Assembly: GCA_018266795.1 (NCBI GenBank)
Contig: JAFDZV010000027.1
Location: 36,569 to 100,568, forward strand
DNA length: 64,000 nt
Source of the DNA: Bacteroidota bacterium
GTDB lineage: Bacteria > Bacteroidota > Ignavibacteria > OLB7
Direction of reading: 5' to 3'
Shown: positions 53,611 to 62,989 of the stretch, piece by piece
Numbering within the stretch: the first letter of the stretch is position 1
Layout: each line of letters opens with the position of its first letter
The notes under the pieces: model-generated
Told to the model about the DNA's origin: nothing
Database searches by the model: none
The model's input: the letters and a program-made list of their open reading frames with translations, nothing else
Program-made: the position numbers and the translations under genes

Positions 53611-55183
53611 TACTCCGGAGCCGGGCCTTTCGGTCGCATTCGAGGCCGGGGATGCGGCGATCCGCGGCGGAGACTTTGCCGAAGCGCATCGGTGCTTTGC
53701 CGGCGTTCTGGAACGAGCGCAGGCCGCGGGGGAACGGGAGACCGTGGCGGATGCCTGCAGCCGGCTGGGCGAGCTCGCCGCCCGGCTGGGCGATCACGTG
53801 CGCGCAATCGAACATCAATTGAACGCGCTGGGGATCTTCGAGGAACTGGGCGATTCTCTTCGCGCAGGCCGTACGCTCCACTCGGTTGGCGTACTCTACA
53901 GCGACTGCGGCGATCTGGAGACCGCGCACGAGTATCTGGCCCGGTCGCTCGACGTGTTTCAGGCGACGGGGGATCGCTCGGACCAGGTGCGTGCGCTGGC
54001 GAATCTGGCGGCCATACATGCTGCGCGAAACGATCTGGAGGCTGCTCTCGATTGCGGTCTGCGATCGCTTACGGTCTACGACATGCTGGGATTGCCGGCC
54101 GAGAATGCCGCGGCGCTTCTGAACGTTGCGGACATTCACGCGCGCATGGGGCGAACGGAGGTGGCGCTCTACTGCCAGACCCGCGCCGTTGCGCTGCTGC
54201 GCGGCGTTGCTCCATGCGAGCTTCTGGTGCGTGCGCTGCTGAGCGTGGGCCGGTCGTACCGTGCAATCGGCCAGCACGCCGACGCGCGGTTCGTTCTCGA
54301 ACAGGCGCTGGAAATTGCCCGCGACGGCGAGCACCGCGTCGTGGAGTATCAGATCCACGAGGAGCTCGCGAGGGTGAGCGAAAGTCTGGGGGACTATCAT
54401 GTGGCGCTCGATCATCATCGCGACTACGTGCGTCTGATGCGCGAACAGGCAGGGCAGGAGAAGCAGAAGGCGATAGCCGAGCTTCGGCTGCGTTTCGATC
54501 TGGAGCGTGCGCTGAAGGATGAGGAGATCCGGCATCGCAACAACGTGATGCAGGCAGTGGTTCGCACGCAGGAGGAGGAGCAGCGGCGCATCGCCGGCGA
54601 TCTGCATGACGGCGTCGGCCAGTTGCTTGCCGCCGTGAAGGTGAACCTGCATCGGCTGGATGATTCCGCGGCAACGTTTGCGGAAGGAGAACGGGATGCG
54701 TTCGATCGTGCCATCGAGGCGCTGGACCGTGCCTGCACCGATGTCCGCACCATCGCGCACAGCCTGGGCTCCACGACACTGCAGGAGCTCGGGCTGCGGG
54801 CCGCACTGGCTGAACTCGTGAACAGCGTCGCCACCGATACCGGAACGCGATTCACCACGTTGCTCCATGAAGCGGGCGACCACGTGCCGGAGTACGTTGC
54901 GCTCGTGGTCTATCGCATCGCCCAGGAACTGGTGGCGAACATCCTCAGACACTCGATGGCGCGCACGGCACGCATCGATGTTGTGCAGCGCGAAGGATTC
55001 CTTGTGCTGATGGTGGAGGATGACGGTGTGGGGTTCGATCCCGCGAACGGCGGCCGTGCCGGCATGGGGCGTCGAAACATCGAGACACGTGTGCGCACGG
55101 TAAACGGGCATGTCACGTTCGATTCGTTCCCCGGCCATGGAACAACCGTTACGGTCGAGATCCCGCTGGGGGAAGCGACGTAG
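53588..55183 (+). CDS. TPR histidine kinase (HisKA_3 type)
   Basis: A 531-residue sensor kinase without membrane segments. Residues ~10-300 are tetratricopeptide repeats (SRLGELAARLGDHVRAIEHQLNALGIF; TLHSVGVLYSDCGDLETAHEYL), a coiled coil leads to the HisKA_3 dimerisation site RRIAGDLHDGVGQLLAAVK with phosphoacceptor H340, and an HATPase domain carries the N-box (ELVANILRHS), DDGVGFD and GMGRRNIETRV glycine motif. It overlaps the STAND/TPR gene by 23 bp and the LuxR-type response regulator follows. It should phosphorylate that regulator; the signal is cytoplasmic and unknown. Confidence 0.92.
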   Translation: MSMKPSSDTPEPGLSVAFEAGDAAIRGGDFAEAHRCFAGVLERAQAAGERETVADACSRLGELAARLGDHVRAIEHQLNALGIFEELGDSLRAGRTLHSVGVLYSDCGDLETAHEYLARSLDVFQATGDRSDQVRALANLAAIHAARNDLEAALDCGLRSLTVYDMLGLPAENAAALLNVADIHARMGRTEVALYCQTRAVALLRGVAPCELLVRALLSVGRSYRAIGQHADARFVLEQALEIARDGEHRVVEYQIHEELARVSESLGDYHVALDHHRDYVRLMREQAGQEKQKAIAELRLRFDLERALKDEEIRHRNNVMQAVVRTQEEEQRRIAGDLHDGVGQLLAAVKVNLHRLDDSAATFAEGERDAFDRAIEALDRACTDVRTIAHSLGSTTLQELGLRAALAELVNSVATDTGTRFTTLLHEAGDHVPEYVALVVYRIAQELVANILRHSMARTARIDVVQREGFLVLMVEDDGVGFDPANGGRAGMGRRNIETRVRTVNGHVTFDSFPGHGTTVTVEIPLGEAT

Positions 55184-55435
55184 ACGCTCGCGCCGGGCGC
55201 TGTGCCATTCCCGCGCTGTCGGGATATCCTTCGGCAAGCCTGCCCGTGGTTGTCGGGAGGCGCGCGGAGCGAAGCCGTGGCGACCCATCCATGTTTCGGC
55301 ACCGCGTGGCGCAGCGGCAGGCCGATACCTGATTTCCGGTATCGGAGAGATACCACCGGGGCCGGTATTTCAAACGCCGGCTCCCGGCGGCATCTTTGCC
55401 CTGCGTCCGCCCGATCATCCGATTTCCGAACAATC

Positions 55436-56095
55436 ATGAAAGCAATCAACATTCTCATTGCCGACGATCATCAGATGTTCGTGGATGGCCTCACCGCCCT
55501 TCTTTCGGATGCGGAGGATGTGAACGTGGTGGGCACGGCGGTGAACGGTGCGGATGCCGTTGCCCTGGTTGGGCGGCATCCGGAGGCCGATATCCTGATT
55601 GTGGATATCAGCATGCCGGTGATGGACGGCATCAGCGCCACCCGCGCAATCCGAAAGGATGGCTCCGGCATGAAGATCCTGGCGCTGACCCAGAATGCCG
55701 ACAGCGGCTCCATAACGCGGGCGGTGAAGGCGGGCGTGGACGGCTATGTGATCAAGACATCGAAGAAGGAGGAGTTCCTGGAGGCGATCAGGACGGTAGC
55801 GGCGGGCGAGCAGTATTTCAGCGAACATGTGAAGAACGCACTGATACTATCGCTCGGCGGACGCGACGAAAAAATACTTGGAGGCGAGCTTCCCATCTCC
55901 CCGCGGGAAAAGGAAATTCTGGCGATGATCGCTCGGGAATTTACCACCAACGAGATCGCCGAGCGTTTGTTCCTGAGCCCGTATACCGTCGAGACACATC
56001 GCAAGAATCTGATCCATAAACTCGGAGTGCGAAACACCGCCGGCCTTGTCCGCATTGCGGTGCAGACCGGGCTGATAGGTGAGGACTCCGAGTAA
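55436..56095 (+). CDS. NarL/LuxR-type response regulator
   Basis: A 219-residue regulator from the ATG at 55436 (the frame opens 234 bp earlier without a receiver-like start). The receiver domain has the acidic pair D10-D11, phosphoacceptor D57 (LIVDISMPVMDG), and the conserved Thr and Lys (ALTQNAD and VIKTSKK). The C-terminal LuxR-type HTH is ISPREKEILAMIAREFTTNEIAERLFLSPYTVETHRKNLIHKLGV. It is the partner of the kinase ending at 55183, 252 bp upstream, and would switch on promoters outside this window. Confidence 0.94.
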   Translation: MKAINILIADDHQMFVDGLTALLSDAEDVNVVGTAVNGADAVALVGRHPEADILIVDISMPVMDGISATRAIRKDGSGMKILALTQNADSGSITRAVKAGVDGYVIKTSKKEEFLEAIRTVAAGEQYFSEHVKNALILSLGGRDEKILGGELPISPREKEILAMIAREFTTNEIAERLFLSPYTVETHRKNLIHKLGVRNTAGLVRIAVQTGLIGEDSE

Positions 56096-56379
56096 CACGC
56101 CGGGAACAATCCGTCCGTTGCAGCTCGATCATTGCACGCGGCGGGCATATCGCCGGAAATAACGCCGCCTGCCCGGCACGGCCGCGTTCGATTATCACCA
56201 TCCGCAAGCCATCCGGCTCCTTCGGTTCCATCACTACCAATTTCCAGGTATCCCAACCGAATCCCGTCACCGGGTGATTGCGACGCGCCGGGCAATGGAA
56301 GCAATTTGCGATCGCAGAATAGATAGACAGACGGCGTTCTGTATTATCCCGATCACCGGACAATTCCCGAGTCACAACG

Positions 56380-59300
56380 ATGAACAGTATGCTCACGGAT
56401 ATCTGTCGGCCCGGATTCCTTATCCATTCGAAGAAAACCCGGGCTCGTAGCCGCCGGCGTCTGGTAGTATTTCTGATCCTGGCACTCGGCTTGATGTGCC
56501 GCGGCGGCGCAGATGCAGCGACACCTCCAGACGAATTCATGGCGGACTGGTTCGGTGGCGGCCAGCATAACGACACACTTCATGGTGTAGCATTCGGCCA
56601 GGACTATTGCGCATATGCTACCGGCGATGATTTGGATGATGCGAGCGGAGTTCCGCGATGCGTCGTCGCAAAAATGTGGACCTCCTACAACACGGCAACG
56701 TGGGCCCTTATCGAGGGCGGGCCGGCGGCATGCATTGGATATTCGATTGCCACCGATGGAATAGATGATCATGTAACGGCCGTCTATGTGGGCGGTTCGA
56801 ATTCCAGCAATGCAGTGTTCACCGGGAATCAATCGGGATCTCCCGTGGTGCTGGCGTCCGGCGGCGCATTCCTGGCCAGATATGATGACGGCGGCCTGCT
56901 GATCTGGGCACGCTCGTTCAAATGCCCGTCGGGCGCAACCATCCGAAAAGTCGTCGTATCCAACGGGCAGATTTTCGTTGCCGGCGATTTCAAGGGAACG
57001 TTGATCCTTCCCGCGAATGTACAGGGAATTCAGCCGACTATCGGATTGGGATCGAAGAGGCAGTCGTTCGTTGCATGCCTGAATGCGAATGGAGAGACGG
57101 TGTGGGACGGTTGGGGATCGCCATCGGTGGCATCGACCGCATCGGATACGGTTACCACTACGGGACTCGCAGTGATGCAGGACCATTGCTATGTCACCGG
57201 TTCATATTCGGGCTCGGTGAAATTCGGATCCACGAGCGGTGGCAATTCGAATCCAACTCCGGCGAGTTCAAGTTCCGGGATGTATGTGGCGAACTATACC
57301 GTTGGAGGCAGTGGGGTAGATGTCTGGTTCCAGGACGGAAGCGGGCAGTATTATCCCAGTGGAATTGTCGCAACAGCATCGGGAATATTTCTCTGCGGGA
57401 GTTACACGGGCGCGTTGGTGCTCCAGCACCCAACGAGCAGCGAGACATACACCGCTTCGGGCCTTGATGGATTTGTCTGCGGGTTGAGCAGCAACCCGAT
57501 GGCCATGAACTGGTTCGTTGGCTGTGGAGGAAGCGCCGACGATGCGGCAACGGCGATCGCGTTCGACGGGACATCGCTTCACGTTGCGGGCTGGGCGAGA
57601 GATGGAACGTTCGGCAGCACATCGACCGGGATTACAGGAAGCCTTTCGGTGAGTACGGGGAATGAAATCGATCTGTTCCTGGCAAACTACAAGTGCGATG
57701 GAACGCTGCTTCGGGTAAAGCCGGGAGCGAAGGGGGGAGACGATCAATGCCTGGATGTCGCGCTCGATCCGGACTTCCTGACGTATGCGGTTGCGGGAAC
57801 GTGCGACCCCGGCGCCGTTTTCATGAACACGGTTACCGGGGTCGGCAAGCAGCACTTCGCTGCCCGTGTGCCCACGCAGACGGATGTGGATGTGCTTCCG
57901 GATACCGGCTATGTGACGCGGAGCGGCACCAACCAGTTCAGCATACACGCAATCATTGCGTCGCTCGGCCTGGGCAGTGTTCAGAATGTGGACGTGTACA
58001 TCACGATCCTCCTGCAGGATGCCGTCATCGGCCAGTACCATCTGACGGCATTTCCGCAGCCGGCCGGACAATTCAGCACGTGGCCGGTTTCGGTGGACAC
58101 GGTGCACATCGACTTGAAGGATAGGTTCAGTCTCTACACCGCGATCATCCGAACCCAATATCCGGGTGATGAAGACAGCCGTAACGACACGCTCAGTCTG
58201 GAATTCGGGCCCGCCGGCGGCGTGAACGTTGGCGGTGGCGGCGATAAGGGGGTGCATGATGGGGGAGACCGGTTCTCAGTGGGCAATGGCGGCCGCGGGA
58301 ATGACGGCGCCGTCTGGGCCGGTGGCGTGGATGGGATGGATATCCGGTTTATTCCGGGATCGATTATCACGCACGGCGGCGGCATCGAATTCACCGGCAT
58401 CGGGAATTGTTGCGGCGAACAGCCGCAGGAGATAGCAACGTTCAGGGCGCAGATGACCTCCGGCGGGCTCGTGCTCGGGGCGGATTATTCATCCATCGGT
58501 TCGTTCAGAAGGCGCGTTGAATTGTGGAACGATGGAAGAAGCCAGGGCGTTGCGGCGGAGGTCGATGGCAGCGTGGATGCAACGGTGGTGGGAATGCAGG
58601 CCACGGACACCGCACGGCTGGAGATCGATGGCACCGGCCGGAACGGAATGATCTGGAGGATGAATCAGCCGCGTGCAGTGTATCTCCCGAACGGCAGGCA
58701 GGCGGCGGCGGACGAGGTGCGCATGGCGCCGATCGACCTTGTGCAGCCGCCCGTTCGGCTGACTGTCTGCGGTATGCGCGTGCACGATGCCGACAGCATT
58801 CAGATTATCGGTGAGCGGATTCGTCAGTTCGATGTACTCCATTCGGCCGTTTCCGATGCGCTCTTCCAGGCGCACGACAGTCTCCTGAACGTCGCCTTTG
58901 CGCCGTCGGCCAGAAGCAAGGGTCTGGATGCCTGGCTGAACTGCACGCAGGCGTTCACCATCCGCATGCAGCCGGTGCTGCCGGGCAGTTCAGACGGCGT
59001 GCTGAGGGGAACGATGTACGGCGACGTTGACACCGCCGCGCTCTGCAGCATCAGTATTACCAATTCCGCATCGGCGCTTCTTCTCGATGCGCTGTTCGCG
59101 GACGATAGTGCGGCATCAGTTTCGGTACAGGCGGTTCAGGGCGGGGTTCCCTCGGGGAGTGTAATAGTGTTGCCGGCCGGCCGGCTGGGAACGTTCGTTC
59201 GGCAGGACAGCGTGATCGCCTGCGGCGGCGCCGTTGTCGCCGGCGTGCCGGAAGCATTCTTCCGCTTCGCGCATCGGGATACGCTCGCGGCTGCGAACGG

Positions 59301-59742
59301 CGACTCGGCGGCAGGCGACGAATTCCGCATCCGCCCGCTTCGGTGGAGCGGCGGGGGCGAATACATCGGTCGTCTCCGGCTCACTGCTTCGCGTCTCGAC
59401 TCCCTCGTGATCATTGGCGAGGACCGCACGGTCGATTCGGCATGCCGGCGCACGAGCACCGTACCGGTTACGGGCGAACGCCCGGCGCTCGCGCTGGAGG
59501 CGGTTCCGAATCCATCAACCGATCACTTCCTCGCGAACGCCTGGATCGTGCATGCATGCGACGTACGCGTTGCGGTGATCGATGCGCTCGGCAACGAAGT
59601 GGCCGTTCCGTTCAGCGGCTATCATCAACAGGGACCGCTCAGCATTCCCATCGATGCCGCCGGGCTTCCCTCCGGCATGTACCGGCTCGAGCTTCGTGCC
59701 GCCGGGCAACGAACTACCGCACCACTGCTCATCGTTCGATAA
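56380..59742 (+). CDS. Secreted beta-propeller-like T9SS protein
   Basis: A 1120-residue protein; ATG 56380 or 56389. The signal is a long, basic N-terminus with the hydrophobic RLVVFLILALGLMC and a cut near ADAA. The first ~500 residues hold repeats of the SBBP/beta-propeller kind (AFGQDYCAYATGDD; GQIFVAGDFKGTLILP; DHCYVTGSYSGSVKFG; GIFLCGSYTGALVL; FDGTSLHVAGWARDG). A Gly/Asp-rich stretch at ~612-650 is a linker. Further beta-sandwich parts follow, and a T9SS type A domain ends it (AVPNPSTDHFLANAW... PSGMYRLELRAAG). A subtilase gene follows 27 bp later, suggesting co-transcription. Confidence 0.84.
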   Translation: MNSMLTDICRPGFLIHSKKTRARSRRRLVVFLILALGLMCRGGADAATPPDEFMADWFGGGQHNDTLHGVAFGQDYCAYATGDDLDDASGVPRCVVAKMWTSYNTATWALIEGGPAACIGYSIATDGIDDHVTAVYVGGSNSSNAVFTGNQSGSPVVLASGGAFLARYDDGGLLIWARSFKCPSGATIRKVVVSNGQIFVAGDFKGTLILPANVQGIQPTIGLGSKRQSFVACLNANGETVWDGWGSPSVASTASDTVTTTGLAVMQDHCYVTGSYSGSVKFGSTSGGNSNPTPASSSSGMYVANYTVGGSGVDVWFQDGSGQYYPSGIVATASGIFLCGSYTGALVLQHPTSSETYTASGLDGFVCGLSSNPMAMNWFVGCGGSADDAATAIAFDGTSLHVAGWARDGTFGSTSTGITGSLSVSTGNEIDLFLANYKCDGTLLRVKPGAKGGDDQCLDVALDPDFLTYAVAGTCDPGAVFMNTVTGVGKQHFAARVPTQTDVDVLPDTGYVTRSGTNQFSIHAIIASLGLGSVQNVDVYITILLQDAVIGQYHLTAFPQPAGQFSTWPVSVDTVHIDLKDRFSLYTAIIRTQYPGDEDSRNDTLSLEFGPAGGVNVGGGGDKGVHDGGDRFSVGNGGRGNDGAVWAGGVDGMDIRFIPGSIITHGGGIEFTGIGNCCGEQPQEIATFRAQMTSGGLVLGADYSSIGSFRRRVELWNDGRSQGVAAEVDGSVDATVVGMQATDTARLEIDGTGRNGMIWRMNQPRAVYLPNGRQAAADEVRMAPIDLVQPPVRLTVCGMRVHDADSIQIIGERIRQFDVLHSAVSDALFQAHDSLLNVAFAPSARSKGLDAWLNCTQAFTIRMQPVLPGSSDGVLRGTMYGDVDTAALCSISITNSASALLLDALFADDSAASVSVQAVQGGVPSGSVIVLPAGRLGTFVRQDSVIACGGAVVAGVPEAFFRFAHRDTLAAANGDSAAGDEFRIRPLRWSGGGEYIGRLRLTASRLDSLVIIGEDRTVDSACRRTSTVPVTGERPALALEAVPNPSTDHFLANAWIVHACDVRVAVIDALGNEVAVPFSGYHQQGPLSIPIDAAGLPSGMYRLELRAAGQRTTAPLLIVR

Positions 59743-59769
59743 TTCCGGCAATTATTTGGAGAGAGGAGA

Positions 59770-62700
59770 ATGACCAGCTTTGCATTCAGTAGAATAATTC
59801 CCGGCCTGATGCTCGTGCTGATCGGCGCGGCGCTGGCCGACATTCGAATTGCCGAGGCGCAGCCGGCCGATTCGATGGAGGTTATCGTGGTTCACATCCC
59901 GCGCATCTGCAACGACACCGCGCAGGCGCGATTACGGTTGTTCGGTGCGAACATCCTGTGGGGTGATTATTACGACAATCAGGTCGGCGTGCGCATCGCA
60001 ACGTTGCAACTGGATTCGCTGCTCACAAGGCCGTGGGTCGTGTCCGTGCATCAGATGCCGGTCAATGAAGCGGACAACGCACAGGAGCGAACGCTGATCG
60101 GCGTTGACGCAATGCAATCCGTTCTGGCGCCGGGGGGAGGGCTGGATGGAGCGGGCGTCGCGATCGTCATGCTCGATGAGGGATTGCCCGCGATTCCCAA
60201 TCTCGGTTCGCGGCGCATCATGCTCACTCCGAATGAGGTGGTGGGAGTATCGGACCACGCAACCCACGTGGCCGGCACGCTTGCGGGCGCCGGGGCGAAC
60301 AGCGGTCCGCTCAATGTGGAACGGGGGCTTGCACCGCAGGCAACGGTGTACGTGAGCGGATTTCTTCCGCCATGTCCGGTTAAGATGCGGGATGCGGCCA
60401 ATGGAGTGGCGGCCATTGTGTCGCAGAATTCCTTCAGCCGCGGAATCGGGGTTGCCGCGAACACACCGTGGATAACGTTCTGCGACTATTTCGGTTCATA
60501 CGATCTCACATGCCTGGCGATCGACAAGGTGGTTCGCCAGACCGGTCTTTCGGTGGTGATGTCTGCGGGCAACTGGCGCAACCGCCCGCAGGCGCAGATC
60601 CCCTGCCCGCATCTGCAGGCCGGGTACGGAGCGGTGGTTCCCTATGGGACCGCAAAGAATGTGATAACGGTTGGCGCGCTCGATGCGCAGAACAATCCGG
60701 CGCCGTTCAGCCCCTTCGGCCCAACCATGGGCGGCCGCCTGAAGCCGGATATCGTTGCCTACGGCGTCTGCGTGCTCTCATCGGTTTCGGATCCCGCCGA
60801 TGCGAACTCGGTGCTCTACACAACCAAGAGCGGCGTATCGATGGCGGTGCCACAGGTCTCCGGCGCCGCGGCACTGGTGGTGGAACGCTATCGCGGGCAC
60901 AATGCGAACGCCAACCCCCTGCCGGAGCTGGTGAAGGCGGTTCTCCTGAACTGTGCGGACGATATCGCACCGGAGGGGCCGGACTTCCGCACCGGCTACG
61001 GACGTCTGAATGTGGCCGAGGCCGTTGCAACGGTGGATCGGCACGACTATCTGGTGGGCACCGTTGCCGACGGCGGCGTTCAGCAGTATCCCCTGTACGT
61101 CAACGGTTCCTGCCGCATCGCGGTGATGATGGCATACAGTGATGCCAATGCAACGACTACAGACCCCACGATCACTACCAGCGCCTCCGGCAACGCAACG
61201 CTCCTCGACCCGCCAATCGTCAACGATCTCGATCTCGAACTGGTGGCGCCGGACGGCGGCATCGTTCATCCGCTCACGTTGGATCCCGATCATCCCACGC
61301 TCACGGCGCAGCCAGGCGTGAACAGGCGTGACAACGTGGAGCAGTGCGTGGTGAAGGTTCCGATGTCGGGGCAGTGGATTCTTCGCGTTCGCGGCACGCA
61401 CATTCCGGCCGAATCGCCGCAGCGCTTCGCCCTGGTATGGCGTGGTGCCGATGGCGGAGGCAGCGGACTGTACATGCGCGATTCCGACAATCCGCTCGAC
61501 CTCGGCATCGAACCGAATCCGAACGGCGACCCACTCTGGGCGAGCCCGGATATCTGGGTGCGCACCGTTCGCGATCAGCATCACCAATTCGAACATCAGC
61601 ACCAGAACCCGCTGCATCGAACCTCGGGCGAATCGCTCAACTATGTCTATGTGCAGGTGCGAAACCGCGGATGCGTTCCGGCAAGCGGACGCCTGCGTGT
61701 GTACGCGGCGAAAGCCTCGACGGGATTGAAGTGGCCGGACGACTGGGTGCACGGCGATTGCTGCGGGCGCCCATGTGGAGCGGAGATCCCATCGCTGCCG
61801 ATCATGATTCAGGCGCTGCCGCCGGGCGGGACGCAGACGTTCGAGATCCCATGGGTGGTGCCGGACCCTGCCGATGGCGCGGTGTGCGGTGCGGAGGCGG
61901 CCCACTACTGCCTGCTTGCGCGCATCGAAACAGCGAACACGCCGCCGTTCGGCCTGGCCGAGGGGCCGGACATTCATGAGAACGTGCGGAACAACAGCCG
62001 GATCATCTGGAAGAACGTGACCGTGATGAACGAGACGGATACGGGCGGCTTCGGTGGAACGGTGCTGGTTCGCAATCCAACCGTTCTGCCGGTGACCACA
62101 TCGCTCATGATTACCTCTGCGGACAGCCTGGATGGCACGACGGCCTGGAGGCATGGCATCCTGACGCTCGAGCTCGATGGCGGGCTTCTGAATGCATGGA
62201 GAAACGGCGGCCGTCTGGCGTCCGGGATCGACACCGGCTCGTTCCGCGTTCTCCACTCCGGCGCATCGATCGGCGGCATTCATCTGGGGCCTCGCGAGGC
62301 ACATCGTATCGTAGTACGATATCAACCCACCGTTCGCCCCGCACCGCAGGAACGTGCGCGATTTCACGTGAATCTGGTTCAGATCGATTCTGCGGCAGGC
62401 TGGCCCTCCGCACGGATTACCGGCGGCGAACGCTTCGAGATCGTTCCGGACAGCACGCAGTACGTTCCCACCGCCGTTGTGGTGAGGCATGTGGTGGGTG
62501 CGGGATATCAGCTGACGCAGGGCCCGGCGCACGTGCATGCCACTCTCGGCCAGCCGATGATCGGCATCGCATCGACCGCCGGTGTGGGGGAGGCATATCA
62601 GGGATTCTGGTATGCACCGTCCGGGCCGCCCGGCATCACCACGTCCGAGGAGCGGCGGCCTGCCGCCTCCGCCGCAGCGGACGTTTCGACCGGCCTCGCC

Positions 62701-62943
62701 GCCGCGCCGAATCCATTCGGCGAACGGGCCCGCATCGGCTTTGTGCTGGAGCGCGGTTGCCGCGTGCGCCTTTCGGTTCACGATCTGATGGGGCGTCTCC
62801 TGGCCGTGCTTGCCGATCGGGAATTCGACGCGGGCGATCATTCGCTCGAGCTGGACGGCGCACATCTCGAGCCCGGGGTCTACTTCCTGGAACTGGTTGC
62901 CGCCGGCCGCCGCCGTACGCTCCCGGTTACCCACGTTCGCTGA
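59770..62943 (+). CDS. Subtilisin-family (S8) serine protease, T9SS cargo
   Basis: A 1057-residue secreted protease. GGAGAGAGGAGA precedes the ATG. The signal peptide ends near IAEAQ. The catalytic triad is D136 (VMLDEG), H163 (HATHVAGT) and S357 (SGVSMAVPQVSG); the Gly usually before the Thr-Ser-Met is replaced by Val (GVSMA), a normal variant to check. The pro-domain lies before D136. A P-domain-like beta-sandwich with cysteines (PTDCCGRPCGAE-type positions near residues 655-675) and another beta domain follow. The end (AAPNPFGERARIGF... EPGVYFLELVAAG) is a T9SS sorting domain. It probably cleaves extracellular protein. Confidence 0.9.
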   Translation: MTSFAFSRIIPGLMLVLIGAALADIRIAEAQPADSMEVIVVHIPRICNDTAQARLRLFGANILWGDYYDNQVGVRIATLQLDSLLTRPWVVSVHQMPVNEADNAQERTLIGVDAMQSVLAPGGGLDGAGVAIVMLDEGLPAIPNLGSRRIMLTPNEVVGVSDHATHVAGTLAGAGANSGPLNVERGLAPQATVYVSGFLPPCPVKMRDAANGVAAIVSQNSFSRGIGVAANTPWITFCDYFGSYDLTCLAIDKVVRQTGLSVVMSAGNWRNRPQAQIPCPHLQAGYGAVVPYGTAKNVITVGALDAQNNPAPFSPFGPTMGGRLKPDIVAYGVCVLSSVSDPADANSVLYTTKSGVSMAVPQVSGAAALVVERYRGHNANANPLPELVKAVLLNCADDIAPEGPDFRTGYGRLNVAEAVATVDRHDYLVGTVADGGVQQYPLYVNGSCRIAVMMAYSDANATTTDPTITTSASGNATLLDPPIVNDLDLELVAPDGGIVHPLTLDPDHPTLTAQPGVNRRDNVEQCVVKVPMSGQWILRVRGTHIPAESPQRFALVWRGADGGGSGLYMRDSDNPLDLGIEPNPNGDPLWASPDIWVRTVRDQHHQFEHQHQNPLHRTSGESLNYVYVQVRNRGCVPASGRLRVYAAKASTGLKWPDDWVHGDCCGRPCGAEIPSLPIMIQALPPGGTQTFEIPWVVPDPADGAVCGAEAAHYCLLARIETANTPPFGLAEGPDIHENVRNNSRIIWKNVTVMNETDTGGFGGTVLVRNPTVLPVTTSLMITSADSLDGTTAWRHGILTLELDGGLLNAWRNGGRLASGIDTGSFRVLHSGASIGGIHLGPREAHRIVVRYQPTVRPAPQERARFHVNLVQIDSAAGWPSARITGGERFEIVPDSTQYVPTAVVVRHVVGAGYQLTQGPAHVHATLGQPMIGIASTAGVGEAYQGFWYAPSGPPGITTSEERRPAASAAADVSTGLAAAPNPFGERARIGFVLERGCRVRLSVHDLMGRLLAVLADREFDAGDHSLELDGAHLEPGVYFLELVAAGRRRTLPVTHVR

Positions 62944-62989
62944 GGCCGCACCATTCTACGTCACACTTGAATTCAACGAGGATACAGCA

